Assembly (NCBI GenBank): GCA_964403415.1
Contig: CAYOFF010000003.1
Location: 14,389-78,388, forward strand
Source of the DNA: CAYOFF01 sp964403415
Lineage (GTDB): Bacteria; Patescibacteriota; Gracilibacteria; Absconditabacterales; Absconditicoccaceae
DNA: 64,000 bases
Direction of reading: 5' to 3'
The position numbers and the translations under genes were made by a program. Below the pieces are notes generated by a model. It was not told the DNA's origin and searched no databases. It saw nothing but the letters and a program-made list of their open reading frames with translations. Shown here piece by piece: positions 11,253-22,685 of this stretch (positions are counted from its first letter, which is position 1; the number at the start of each line of letters is the position of its first letter).

Positions 11253-13748
11253 CTACTCCATTACATAAAACTCCAACACGTCTTCTAGTTCGAGCCTCTT
11301 TCAAACTTTCACTTTCATACCACACTCATAGCCTTCTTTGACTTCACTAACGCTATCTTTTTCTCTCTGAAGAGATGTAACATATCCGCTTGTAAGTTGC
11401 TCTGCGCCTCTCCATACCCTAAACTGACAGCCGTTTTTTGCGTAGCCACTGATAACCTTTCATCCGATAATCATTTCTTTTGCTCTCTTGAAGAAGACCG
11501 CAAGAACATTGAGTTTACCAATCGATACCTCTTTCTTTTCTATCTCTACGAGACCAAGTGCAAGTTTCTCAAGTCGGTCAATAAACTCATAAATGATATC
11601 ATACTGCTTGACTACTACTTTCATGAGCTCTGCCTTCTTCTGCAATGTTGCGGTTGTCGTGACGTTGTATCCGATGACAATCGCCTGAGATGCTTGTGCG
11701 AAGATCAGATCAGAATCTGTAATATTTCCTACATCACTATGAATGATTTTGATTTCCATATTTTCGGGAAGTGCAACTTTTTGGGTTGCATACTTGAGTG
11801 ATTCTAAACTACCAAAGCTCTCTGCTTTGAGGATCAGCTTGATCTGTACGTTATCTCATTTTGATAATTTATCTTTGAATGAAAGCGCATGCTCTTTGGT
11901 TGCTGCGTGTTCATGACTTTGAAGAAGTTCAATTCTTTTGTTTGCTTCCTTTTCACTATCAACAACCTCTGCTACTCTCCCTGGTTCTGGTAGATCTTGA
12001 ATACCTAGAATAACTACTGGATCTCCGCCGGTTGCTGTGGTTACTATTTCTCCTTTTCGATTCATCATTCTTTTTACCTTTCCAAAGGTATTATGTACTA
12101 CAACAACATCACCGACACGCAACGTTCATGTCATGAGAATGAGCGATGTGGTAACTCACTGCTTCGTATCTTTGTGCGCTTCGACTACTACTCCCACCGC
12201 ACGTCTTGATGGGCTATATTGGAGGTTGAGCGTATCTGCATGTAACAAAATCGCATCAAGCAAATCATCTACACCCTGACCAGTCATTGCTGAGAGTGGA
12301 ATCAACATAATATCTCCTCCCCACTCTTCTGGCACAAGACCATGCTCTGCAAGCTGTCACTTGATCTCATCCATCTTGTGAATGCCTTTATCTATCTTGG
12401 TGATAGCAACAATAATCGGCACTCCTGCATCTTTTGCATGGTTAATTGCTTCTACTGTCTGCGGCTTGACTCCATCATCTGCCGCCACTACAATCACTAC
12501 AATATTTGTAATTCTTGCTCCTCTTGCTCTTAGTGACGTAAACAGCTCATGCCCTGGTGTATCAATAAACGTCAGCTTTTTGCCGTTATGTACGATCTGT
12601 GATGCCCCTATTGATTGAGTAATGCCACCAGCCTCTCCAGCTACCACGTCTGTGCTTCTCAAATAATCCAAAAGTCTTGTTTTCCCATGATCCACGTGTC
12701 CCATAATCGTGACTACAGGTGCTCTCTCTACGAGATCAACCGCTTCTTTGTCTTGTCAGAGAATGGCCTGAAGGTTTCAACTCAACACTGCTCCCACATC
12801 AGCTTTCGTTTTTTCTTTCTCAACCGTCACCTCAAATTCCCCCGCTACAAGCGATGCAATATCGAAGTCGATGCTCGCCTGTGCTGCAACAATAATTTTA
12901 TTGGATAGCAGGACCTTCATAACTTCCTGCAATGGTACTCACATCTTCTCAGCAAACTCCTTGACGGTAACGCGATCTGGCAAAGTAATAACTTCTTTTT
13001 TCTTGAGACTATCTGATACTTTGTATGTTTTTTCTTTCTTTGTTTGTTGCACAAGCGCTGCCTGGAATGAAGGCGCGTTTTGGCCAAGCGTTACCCTTGC
13101 TCACGTATTTTGCCTTCCTCTCCCAAATGTTCATCCCCCATGTGAGGGTGCACCTGACCCTCATCTTCCACCTCCTCATCTTTGGACAAATCATCCTCTT
13201 CCCGCGCCTGGACCTGTTCTTTTGTCTGTTCATGGACGATATGCTGGTTTTTCTGACGCTACTTCTTCTGCTTTTTTGGCAATAAGCGCATCCACGTCAT
13301 TGGACATTTTCTTATTTTGCTCGGCGGTCTTGGGGGTGTCTTTCTTTGGTACAATACCTGGCTTGGTAGTAATAGACGCAGACATTCATTTTTTCTTTTC
13401 TACCTTGGGAGCATCAGCTGCTCTAGAAATAACTTTCGCATATCTAAACTCTTCCGATGGGATATATTCTTGTTGTTCTTTCTTTGTCTTCTGTGCTGCT
13501 GTTTTCTTCGTTTCTTCCTTATCTTTTTCCTGCCTTTCTTCTCACTCAGTTCATTCCATTCATTCGTCTACGACCGCCTCTTTGGAAGACTTACTGGCTT
13601 TTTTGGTAGTTTGCTCTGGCTGAGCGACTGCGACATCAATCCCAAGTCACGACAAAAAACCGGCATCATCTCACATACTAAATGCCGTATCTACCACTTT
13701 TAGCTGCTCCTGAGCTACTGCTTCTGTTTCGCTTTTCTTTTTTGGCAT
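11253..13748 (-). CDS. infB: Translation initiation factor IF-2
   Basis: 831 residues. IF-2 is the GTPase that brings fMet-tRNA to the 30S subunit and promotes subunit joining. Residues 1-250 are a charged, low-complexity N-terminal region including an Arg/Gly-rich stretch near residues 185-210 (RGGFVQRGGGRGG). The IF2 N-domain (KEFAEKMGVPLQEVMKVLL) follows near 255-300. The G domain begins near 345: IMGHVDHGKT (G1), AGGITQSIGA (G2), FIDTPGHE (G3), ITKID (G4) and PLSAM (G5). Domains II-IV follow (GDVVVVHNTFGKVKRM; NMEIKIIHSDVGNITDSD), ending LELEDVLEFYVME. Start ATG at 13748. Long plus-strand open frames over it are shadows. Confidence 0.95.
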
Positions 13749-13889
13749 ACAACGTATTTTGATAAAGTTGTTTGTGTGTAGCTATTTCTCTATGGAAAAC
13801 AAGTCATTACACTGGAATATCCTTGCATCAATTGCCCCTTTCTATATATATCTACTAGCTTTTTCACAGCTTTACCCACCTCTTATCCT

Positions 13890-15185
13890 ATGTGACCCCG
13901 GGTCATCACGTTACTTCTTGTTGTTCTTAATGGATATTTCGTAGCTGCAGAGTTTGCTCTTGTCAAAGTTAGAGACTCCCAGCTATCTCTCCTGACCCAA
14001 AAATGATCGAAAAAAGCAAAGCTTCTGATTCATATGAAAGAGCACCTCGACGCGTACCTTTCGGCATCGCAGCTCGGTATCACGTTTGCAAGTCTATGAT
14101 TAGGATGGATGTGAGAAGCTCTTGTGGAAGAAAATCTTCTCTCCTTGGCTAGTTTCCTAAATTTCTGAATACCTGCTGAGGTCATGCATTATGCCAGTGT
14201 CGTGCTTGGATTTTTGGTTATTACTACATTCCATATCGTACTCGGTGAACAAGCTCCAAAAACACTAGCTATACGTTTTCCCCTAGGAACATCATTACTC
14301 ATTGCTAGTCCACTTAGAGTCTTCTATGTTGTTTTCAAACCATTCATTTGGATTCTCAATACACTATCTCTCAAAACTCTGAGAATTTTTGGTATTCCTG
14401 CGGCAAAAGATCACGATGACGACGTGCACTCCGAAGAAGAACTTCGTCTCTTGGTTGCAGAAAGTGAAGAAGGCTGAGAAATTAATAAATCCGAAAGAGA
14501 ACTTATTCACAATGTCTTTGACTTTGACGACAAAGAAGTCTGAGAAGTCATGACACATACACAAGACATTATTGCTGTCGACATGACAGAGCCCATAGAT
14601 GTCATTCTCGACAAGATTATAAAAGAGTGATATTCTAGAGTTCCTGTCTATAGAAGATCTCTTGACGACATGACCTGACGGATTCTAACTAAAGACATCC
14701 TCTTGGCCATGACAAGACAACAAAAGATACACATAGACAGCTTTGTAAGACCACTTCATTTTGTACCTGAGACACAAAAAATTAGTGATGTTTTGAGGCT
14801 CTTTCAAAAATATCATGTACAACTTGCTATCGTCACTTCTGAATACGGGACGACTGTAGGTCTTGTAACGTTGGAAGATATTGTTGAAGAGCTCGTCTGA
14901 GAGATTGAAGATGAGTGAGATGACCATGTGACGCTTCCTGTACGTCAAATTTCTCCCACAAGTTATCTCATCTCTGGAAAATGTAGCGTCAGCGAGGTAA
15001 ATGAGCATCTTCCCTTTCCCCTACCCGAGGATGAAAGATACACAACTGTTTCAGGCTTCGTCAACGATATGTTTGGTCGTATTCCCTCTGTCAAAGAAAT
15101 ATGGAAGGGTCCTGGCTACGATCTTATTGTCACCAAGAGGAGAAAACAGATGGTTGAGGAAATAGAGTTACACATCCATCAGTAA
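13890..15185 (+). CDS. CNNM/CorC (HlyC)-family membrane protein with CBS pair
   Basis: 431 residues. The N-terminal CNNM (DUF21) membrane domain begins LLLVVLNGYFVAAEFALVKV and includes EHLDAYLSASQLGITFASLG-LGW, the most conserved block of this family. The middle is a CBS pair (VMTHTQDIIAVDMTEPIDVI and FVPETQKISDVLRLFQKYHV, about 190-325, with GLVTLEDIVEELV). The C-terminus (about 345-430) is the CorC_HlyC domain (TVSGFVNDMFGRIP). The family is linked to Mg2+/Co2+ transport or efflux (family knowledge). Start ATG-UGA at 13890 is the first usable start after a TAG at 13779. Diverges from infB. Confidence 0.9.
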
Positions 15186-15226
15186 AAAATCGGTTTTCTT
15201 TGTGTATTTTTAGATTATATATTCCC

Positions 15227-15766
15227 ATGTTTCTCTCTTCTACGGACATCTCTGTCGTCATTCTGTGATGACTTAGTCTACGCAATATTGCAAGAACCGA
15301 AAGATTAGAACAGTATTTTTTGGATAAAGTAAAGACTGTTAAAAGACTCTACTATGCCCATCGGGCAGCAGAGCATGAGTCTATGGATATTAGGCATGAA
15401 GCGGACGAGCTCTACAAAATCCTCTCCTCATACCGTGAGGCTGACAAGATTGTTATTGTTGCAAAATCCGCTGGATGTATTGTTGCTCTTTCTGCACTTG
15501 AACACTACCCCGCACTCTACGGACTCAATATGAGATATGTATTTATGTGATTTCCTCTTGGCATGAGCTCGTCACATGCGTCGTTTGCAGATCGTTTTCC
15601 CACACTTCAGTGATATCTCCTCCAAAATGAGTTTGATCCCGTCGGAACATACGAAGATGTGCGCGATGCATTTGAAGGGTCACTCTTTGAGACTGTATGT
15701 CTTCCTTGAAATACTCACCACTACGAGGCAGAAGACTTGGATAAACTTAACCTCAAAATGTTTTAG
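15227..15766 (+). CDS. Small alpha/beta-hydrolase-like protein
   Basis: 179 residues. The central strand-turn-helix VIVAKSAGCIVAL (about residues 75-88) fits a nucleophile elbow with Ser in K-S-A-G in place of the usual G-x-S-x-G. A His pair near the C-terminus (GNTHHYEAEDL) could supply the catalytic His. It starts 41 bases after the CorC-like gene and probably shares its transcript. Substrate unknown; the hydrolase assignment rests on fold-level motifs only. Confidence 0.6.
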
Positions 15767-15779
15767 GTGGATTAGTTGC

Positions 15780-15821
15780 TTTTTGATCACCTGTTTTTGA
15801 TCACCTGTTTTTGATCGCTTG
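15780..15821. repeat. Three tandem copies of a 14-base unit
   Basis: The unit TTTTTGATCACCTG occurs at 15780-15793 and 15794-15807 without change, and at 15808-15821 as TTTTTGATCGCTTG. It fills the space between two convergent genes (stops at 15766 and 15824). Its T runs may help end transcription; no strong hairpin is present. Confidence 0.8.
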
Positions 15822-15823
15822 CT

Positions 15824-16795
15824 TTAGTCTCACGCTCACCCTCAGCCACTACTCCCACCTCATCAGCCAAATCACCCACCTCCAAATCATCATCACCCGA
15901 ATCCTCAGCTAAATCCCCCACCTGGGAAAAACATAAATGGCGAGCGCTTTCATTGTTTCATAGCAAACGCAAAAATACCTCCAAGGAGATATCCAAATCG
16001 TAATCATCGCAAACTGAGTGCAATCATAATGGCTATTGTTGCTACTAAGCCACCCCCAAATACTCTCCATCCTATGAGTCCCAGCAAGAATCCAAAGAAT
16101 GCTGCTGCCATGATAACACCATCTTCTTGGCTTGTTGTTTGATCACGCGCTATGGCCTCTGCTCACTCCGTAGTACCTATGGCCGCCATTACCCTCTGCT
16201 GGTATGCTTGTACAGCTTCTGCATACATTCCTGAATCCACTAACGGACGCACTGACGTCTCGATAATCTCCCTAGCAAGGACGTCAGGCACATCTCACTC
16301 TAGACCATATCCCACGATGATTCTGAGTTTTTTTTCTTGTGTGGATATCACGAGAAGTATCCCGTTATTTTTGTCTTTTTGACCAAGCCCAGTATCACGA
16401 AAAATAGCCAGTCAGATATCTGCCAACTCATTTCACTGTCTGTGAGGTATCAAGACCGCCGCTACTTGGTTGGTTGTCTGCTCTTCGTATATACGCGACG
16501 TCTCATTGAGTGCGGTGAGTTGTTCTGGAGATAGCGCTCCTGCCGCGTCTACGACATAGTTGCTCAACTTTCACAACTTCATTGGATCTACTTGTCATAC
16601 TGCTGTATCTTTGTTGTTCTCAGGATCACTCTCGGAGTTGGCTTTAGCATTTTCTTCTGCACTAGTCTTGGTATCGTCCTGAGCATACACTGTTCCCACT
16701 TGTATCAGAAAAATACCTCACAGTATCAATATGATTGCTGCTACGATAATCCATATAATGCGAGATTTGCGAGAGCGACTGTGAGATATCAACAT
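15824..16795 (-). CDS. TPM-domain (YgcG-like) membrane protein with Gly-rich tail
   Basis: 323 residues. An N-terminal membrane segment (IIWIIVAAIILILGGIFLI, about 11-30) and an acidic linker precede a TPM (DUF477) domain, about residues 72-215: NYVVDAAGALSPEQLTALN, TTNQVAAVLIP, DTGLGQKDKNNGILLVIS, IIVGYGLEG and the final ATS-type helix. Two or three hydrophobic helices follow (about 228-285). The tail (about 290-323) is almost only Gly, Phe and Ser, with about ten glycines encoded by UGA. TPM proteins with this layout occur beside LemA; function is unsettled. It starts 23 bases after lemA. Confidence 0.85.
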
Positions 16796-16818
16796 CGGCT
16801 TATACTAACCAAAGCTAT

Positions 16819-17415
16819 CTACTTCAATAGTTCCTCTACATTTGGAACTTCTTTGATTTCTTTATCGTCTGGTGGCGTGATTCTGTCTCTTTGCTCGAAT
16901 CCAAACAATCATGAGAAAATCTTTCCCCATGGAAATGATCTTACTTTGAGATTGTATGGTACGATACGATCATTGTAGTCTTTTATTGCAGTCCTGATGC
17001 GATTTTCGCTTCCCTCTAGTGTCGTGTAGAGATTAGTAAACTGTGTGTCTGCCTTCAATTCTGGGTACGCCTCCAGTGTTATTTTGAGCCCACCCATTGT
17101 AGATGCGAGTAAGCTGGAAAACTCACTCGACTTCACATCACCCTTTGCCGCCATCTCGTTGAGCGTCTGTAAGTTTTGGTTTTGTGATCTTAATGCAACG
17201 ATACCAGAGAGCGTTCCTTGTTCGTACTCTGCGTACTTTTTGACAACTGCCGCAACCTGCGGAACAAGATCTTTTCTACGTTCATACATATTGTCTACCT
17301 GCGCCTCTACTGACTTGATCTCTTCCTCGAGCTGCACCATCCCATTGTAAAACCCTACTACACTCAGTCCTACTACCACGATAATTCAAAGTACAATCCG
17401 CCATGCTCTTTTCAT
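16819..17415 (-). CDS. lemA: LemA family protein
   Basis: 198 residues. An N-terminal membrane helix (RIVLGIIVVVGLSVVGF) is followed by the alpha-helical LemA domain: YNGMVQLEEEIKSVEAQVDN, ERRKDLVPQVAAVVKKYA, and the C-terminal YNDRIVPYNLKVRSFPWGKI with LFGFEQRDR. In LemA the typical end is N..i..FPs...A...gf, which is matched. The protein is predicted to be anchored with a helical domain outside. It sits directly before a TPM-domain gene, the usual LemA partner. The start is the ATG at 17415. Confidence 0.92.
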
Positions 17416-17515
17416 TGCTGTATATATACAAAAATAAATATCCATTACTTGTACTGATTGTTGTGTATCTCGTGTATATACTCCTTTTTTCCCATCTTAC
17501 AAGATCTTCCAAAAT

Positions 17516-18775
17516 CTATTCAAACTCATCTTCATTCCCATAAAATTCTTCAAACAACTGACGTAGCAAGTCTTTTGGTGAAAAAGAGGGATCTTGTTGG
17601 AGACTTTTTCTCTGTTGGAGGTATTCGTTTTGGCGTTCATACATCTGTTTGAGATAGTTTTGCTGATAGTCGTTGAGCTGAATCTGCTGTATGCCACGTG
17701 GTAGTCAGGTTTCATCTGCCCTTACACCCCCTGACTGTACCTCTCATCATTGGCTTTCTCCACTCCCTTGCGTTCATTGTTGAGCCTGCGGACTAAGTGA
17801 GCCAACGCCTTGTTCTATCTGACGACGTGCCTGTGTATTGTCTATTTTTGACTTTCAACTGCAGAGTTCTTGGAGTGTTTTTTGAGGATCTTGTATTAGC
17901 CCATTGATAAGGTCACTGTAGATAACGAGATATTGATTTGTTCCTTGTTGCATTGACACGAGGCCGCTCTCTACGCTTCATAGTTGCTCTTCCTGTTCGG
18001 CAATACACCTGTCTGGAGCATGAAGACAGGTAGCAATATATTGTTTGACGCGACTTTCTACGATACGCTCTACAAATACCTTGAGATCACTTGTTGTGCG
18101 ATGACTTGAGGCCATTGCTTTTTGGAGCGTTTCTATGCAGACTTTTGCATCGCTTGTGGTTGGATTGAGCATACCTAAGCGTGTTTGAATCGCATTTATG
18201 TGGACTAATACTTGATCAAGTGTCATGATAAGCTCTTTTGCATACTGCTGTAGTAGATCACCGTAGGTTACCAAAAAATCTACTGCAATTCCATAACGTC
18301 CTGCTTTTGCGACTCTTTCGCTTGCTGATACAATTCATGAAATTCGCCCAGCAAGCCTCTGTGCGTGAGATATACCCAGCGATTCAGTGGCGGTGCGTAG
18401 CGCATAGTATCCGCTCAAAAGCTCTCATGTTCCTTCTGCTACCGACCACAATGTCATTCCTTGGAGCAATGACACCGCGCCTTTGTCGTATCTACTTTCT
18501 TTGTAGATATCTTCTGGGCAGTCCTGTGCACCATGGAGAATACTTGCTATACAGTGCATTTCTGGAGATGCATTTGGGGGTAGCGTAAGTGGTTGAGATA
18601 TATTGTCTCACTGTCATTTTTGTTGACGCTCGTGAGCGTACTGTTGGATGAGTGTTGCTATATACTGTTCTTGTTTGAATGTCTTTCGCGTTTTTTGTAC
18701 ATACACAGCCAAAGCAAGTACTGCACATAGTACTAAAGTATATCATCATATGTGTTTTCGACTTTTTGTAGACAT
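17516..18775 (-). CDS. Secreted or anchored helical protein of unknown function
   Basis: 419 residues. Basic N-terminus and one hydrophobic segment (YTLVLCAVLALAVYV, about 12-26), then Gln-rich helical sequence. Four cysteines lie in a short stretch around residues 74-86, and two more in CLHAPDRC near residue 255. A Gly/Gln/Ser linker near 320 precedes a charged C-terminus (DLLRQLFEEFYG). No family recognised. It lies between an O-antigen-ligase-like gene and lemA on the same strand, suggesting an envelope role (inference). Start ATG at 18775 is the first after a TAG at 18785. Confidence 0.7.
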
Positions 18776-18836
18776 TATATTGTTCTACTAGTATACTAAA
18801 TGTGCATGTGCATCATGTACAGTAAGAGGCTAAGAA

Positions 18837-20255
18837 CTACTGCCTGTTACTTCTCTCACGTTGTTGGAGCAGCACGCCAATCAGCACGCCCATGAGTCCT
18901 AAGAAAAGCATGTTTACCATACTATCCTCCCATACATGTAAAAATACTCCCTCTATACTCAGCCCTATCAGTCCTGCTCGTAGTCACCGCATGGTCCATG
19001 ACTTGTAGAGATGGGCGAGGCGTATGCCTCGCACTATCCGCCATCCAAGCGCTACTATCCACAGAGCAAATCATATCCAGCCTGTATCTAGTAGCACTTG
19101 GATGTACATGTTTTCTGGAAGATATTTGCCGCCGCGATGTACGGCAGGGCCAGAACTTCCAAGCCCGTATCATTGCGGCTGTGCGACGACAAGCTCTATT
19201 CCTTCTCTGCTTCTTTGGAAATGTTCCATCGTGGATCACCATTTGAGGACACTCATTCGTCACACAACACTTCCTATCAAAACAATCATCGTCGTAATTA
19301 CTCGTCCTCATCTCCTTGTTCGTCGCTTCGTTATCGCTGGAGCAACTGAAGCAACTGAAGCAGCTTGAGCATATGTCGTCATGTGTTTTCTTGCTTGTCG
19401 TCACAATATACCAAGTTGCACCAAACAGCCTATCAGCGCTCCTCTCGAAAAACTCAACAGTACTGCTGCTGCATAGAGCACTACCATACACCACAATAGT
19501 ATTGTACGCTGCTTTGTAGTATATCGTCTTTTGAGTAGATCTACACCACGCTTTGCTGTCACGAGAAAAAATCCAAAAAATGCTACGAGAAAGTATCCAT
19601 AGTTATTTGGTCCTGCAAAAATTCCTGATCGCCTCATCGTTCCACCTGGTCAGGTACGATATCGAATAGGAGGATGTTCGCCGTATGCGTAGTCACCTAC
19701 TGGACCATAGCCGAATTTCACAAACAGATCTGGATATCGTGTTTTTGCTATCTGCCACAAAAAACCTACTGCAATAATACCTACCAGTCATCGCCATATG
19801 TATGCTGCGTACTTCTCTATCAGCGACAGCTGAGGTCCATTGAGAGGATCTTGCTCTAGAGACTTTTTTGTTGATGTTGTATATATTATTGATAGTCTCC
19901 ATCACCCTACTACTGCCAGCAAACCCAAAAGGAAAAACCGTATATCGTACTTGACGCCTATCAACATCTGCTGTCGTGTTCCTCATGTGAGATACGTAAT
20001 ACCAATACCCCATACCAAGAATCATACGACGCTTATCATCAACGGTCGCACATCCTGCAGAAGCGGCCGCACGATACGCCTAAATCCAACCCTTGCTCGT
20101 GCGGCTATACTAATACATATCACTGCAACTACTCGCAGCGCATCTCTAATGAGCGGTAGATATACTCTCATCTCCGGTCGTTGCACTGCCATACCAGTCA
20201 GCATGATATGATACAAGCTAATCACTCCCACCACGATGAGTAGCAATAGGCGCAT
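18837..20255 (-). CDS. O-antigen ligase / polymerase-like membrane protein
   Basis: 472 residues with about ten hydrophobic segments. Family-type signatures: SGIFAGPNNYGYFLV (the G.F..PN..g motif) and VLLSFSRGALIGCLV (the T.SR.a.l motif) of the Wzy/WaaL/O-antigen ligase superfamily, plus a late loop containing ENMYIQVLLDTGWIG that resembles the usual H.....l...G motif. Such proteins polymerise or transfer undecaprenyl-linked glycans at the outer face of the membrane. First gene of a minus-strand run that continues with the unknown secreted protein, lemA and the TPM gene. Confidence 0.78.
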
Positions 20256-20360
20256 TATAGCAAATGTGCATAAAATAAACGAATTGATCCACTTGTATGT
20301 AAAACCCGATTGAATACAAGTTAGGTGCGTTTTTGCTTTTCTTTTGTTTTCTTTTTTGTG

Positions 20361-22508
20361 ATGCTTCGCCCGTGACGTTATCTTACTATAGACTTTGAAA
20401 CAACGTGATTAGATACCACCAAAGACGAGCCAGTACAAATTGGCATGCTGGTGTTCAATGAACGTTTTGAGATTATACACAAATTCTCATCGTACATCAA
20501 ACCCGACACGCATAGTGGCGACCTCAAAGAAGTCGTCCAGTACCTCACCTGAATCACCGCCGACCAGCTTATATGAGCTCCAAGCATGCAAGAGATCTGC
20601 AAACAGATTGCTCCATGGTTTGACGATCAGACAGTCATCATTGGACACAATGTCCGCTTCGATCTCCAGATCCTGAGAAGATACATGGCAGTTCCACATA
20701 GAGTAGTTGTGGATACATACGATATTTCCAGAATTGTCTTTCATTTTTTACCGAGCTACTCGTTGTCTGTCATCTATGATCATGCTCGTCGCAATCCACT
20801 CCCTGCGCTATGCACCAATATCAATGCACACGACGCACTGAGTGATTGTATTATGACGCGATATATTTTTCAAGTTTGCATCGAGCGTCTTGAGTATCTC
20901 TTTGGTCGCTTCACGCTGCTTAGTTGGATATGATCCAAATCACAATGACGACTCGTAGAGCTTTTTATTTTTCCTGTCTCCTGATCTCTTGGAGATAGTT
21001 CTCCTTCTGCACTTCTCCCTGCGCTTCAAAAAAATATTCCACCTACCAAAAAATCTCTTTCAAAAAATCTTTTCAATCTCGACACGCTTCAACCATCAGG
21101 CAAATATAGTATCTCAGGCCGATGACTTCGCGACTTTTTTCAATCACTTCCCTTATGACAAAATTCGCTCATTGTTAGTTTTGCACACAAACCCAAAACT
21201 GTTATTGCCAAAGAGATCATCCAAGACTTGTGACATGCATGCAGCACGTTTCATGATAGCTATGTGTTTGACAACGAGACAGTCGATAAACTGCTTGGAA
21301 GGTCTACTCTTGAGCACGATGAGTTTTCATTTTTCGTCAAATATTTTTCCGCAGTAGACAAAGACAACCAAATCATAGATCTCAACACCGAAGGCGACTA
21401 TAAGATCTTTTCTGCACTTACAAGCATCAAACCGCTTACCAGCTCATGATGCGTTGTCTGTACACACGACCAACTGTGGACGTTTGCACACAAGATTAAA
21501 CCAGCAGACACCATACTGTTTTTTGATCACGAATGGCGGTTTCAAACGGCAAAAAAACAAACCAGCCAACACGTTGATCTCCTCTATCTTCTGACTCTCT
21601 GTGATCAGCTCGCATATAAGTACAACCTCCACTGACATCCTGCTATGCGCGAACTCGAAGCGTTTTCGTTGCTCGGTAGTATTTTTGTAGGTATCTTGCA
21701 TATTGAAATCAATCAGCTCTATATCGGGTATCAATCCAATGAGCTCGAAATAGAAAACATACGAAACCATACGAGACTTCCCAAAATTCATGTCATGTAT
21801 TCTAAGCTTTTCGCTCAACGAGAACTACTGCAACCACTATTACTCCCGGAAGATGCAGCAAAGCTACACATTCTTCTTCACCGCTTGCAGCAACTTGGTG
21901 AGGCGAACGTTACCTGCACCAAACAGATGCGATGATGAGATAAATGGTTCTTTACGCTTGCACCTTCGATCAACTTCGTCAGTTACGATGAGATTATGAG
22001 CCAACTACCCTCTGCACGCTATTTCTTTCTCACACATACAGATAATTCCTCATACCAAAAACTCCCTTCGACAGATACTCCATCACTTACCAAACGTCCT
22101 GTAAAGCTCCATACATTACGTACACCAAGGGAGATTATTGCGCTCTGTACCAAAGCACTTGCGGAGTCTCCTACACCCTGCATCTATATCACCTGCGCAG
22201 CCAAGAGCACTGCACAGCAGCTCTTCAACGCATGTATGGCTCAAGGCATGCAGCATACCCGGAACATCCAAGTAGAAAATATCACCTGATGACATGGTTC
22301 TACACTTTTCCAGGCTGCTAAGGCCACCTGACCCCGTCTTCTTATATGAGGACTCACTTTCTTCCTACAGGCTGTTTCCAAGCATATTGTCTTCAAAGAT
22401 ATTGTCGCATATCACCTAGAATGACCCCTAAAACAGCATATTCTTGCTGACATCATGTATTATGCTGACCAATAAACGCTATTTTCTCAAACAGTCCTTG
22501 AAAAGTAG
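20361..22508 (+). CDS. DnaQ-like 3'-5' exonuclease fused to a degenerate DinG-like helicase region
   Basis: 715 residues. Residues 1-180 form a DEDDh exonuclease: LTIDFETTGLD (Asp11, Glu13), GHNVRFDL (Asp101) and NAHDALSDC (His157, Asp162). The remainder resembles the DinG/XPD helicase part found behind such exonucleases in Firmicutes DinG: CVVCTHDQLWTF, then ILFFDHEWRF at the place of the DEAH box, and a C-terminal RLLIGGLTFFLQAV. The Walker A loop is not recognisable and DEAH has become DHEW, so helicase activity is probably lost. Exonuclease residues look intact. All internal UGA codons are glycines. The helicase comparison is by motif pattern only. Confidence 0.75.
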
Positions 22509-22528
22509 GTGGTAAATCGATACCATAT

Positions 22529-22573
22529 GCAGGTATAAGTATCCACGCCCTTACAGGCGTGGTATTTACCTGC
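22529..22573. repeat. Hairpin repeat, copy 1 (core CCACGCCCTTACAGGCGTGG)
   Basis: A perfect inner stem (CCACGCC / GGCGTGG around loop CTTACA) sits inside an outer pair GCAGGTA / TACCTGC. The core CCCTTACAG recurs at 22611-22655 and 30673-30705. It lies just after the exonuclease stop and before the protease gene. Confidence 0.75.
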
Positions 22574-22610
22574 GAACTTTTTCAAATTTCGTAAGAAGAA
22601 GGGCTACCCA

Positions 22611-22655
22611 TTGCTCCCATCCGCACCCTTACAGATGGGGTGTTCTCGCAGGTAT
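22611..22655. repeat. Hairpin repeat, copy 2
   Basis: CCCATC (22616-22621) pairs with GATGGG (22634-22639) around a loop containing CACCCTTACA, followed by GCAGGTATA, which also flanks copy 1. Same core as copies 1 and 3 with different stem bases, so the hairpin is kept while its sequence changes. Confidence 0.65.
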
Positions 22656-22685
22656 AGAAGCTCTTTACAGCCTGACATTCATCTC

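Noticed and set aside
12871..13623. 250-codon open frame on the plus strand
   Set aside because: Lies entirely opposite infB, whose minus-strand frame is supported by domain motifs; the plus frame is Ser/Leu/Phe-rich nonsense.
18922..19494. 190-codon minus-strand open frame
   Set aside because: Out of frame with the O-antigen-ligase-like gene, which has membrane helices and family motifs through the same region.
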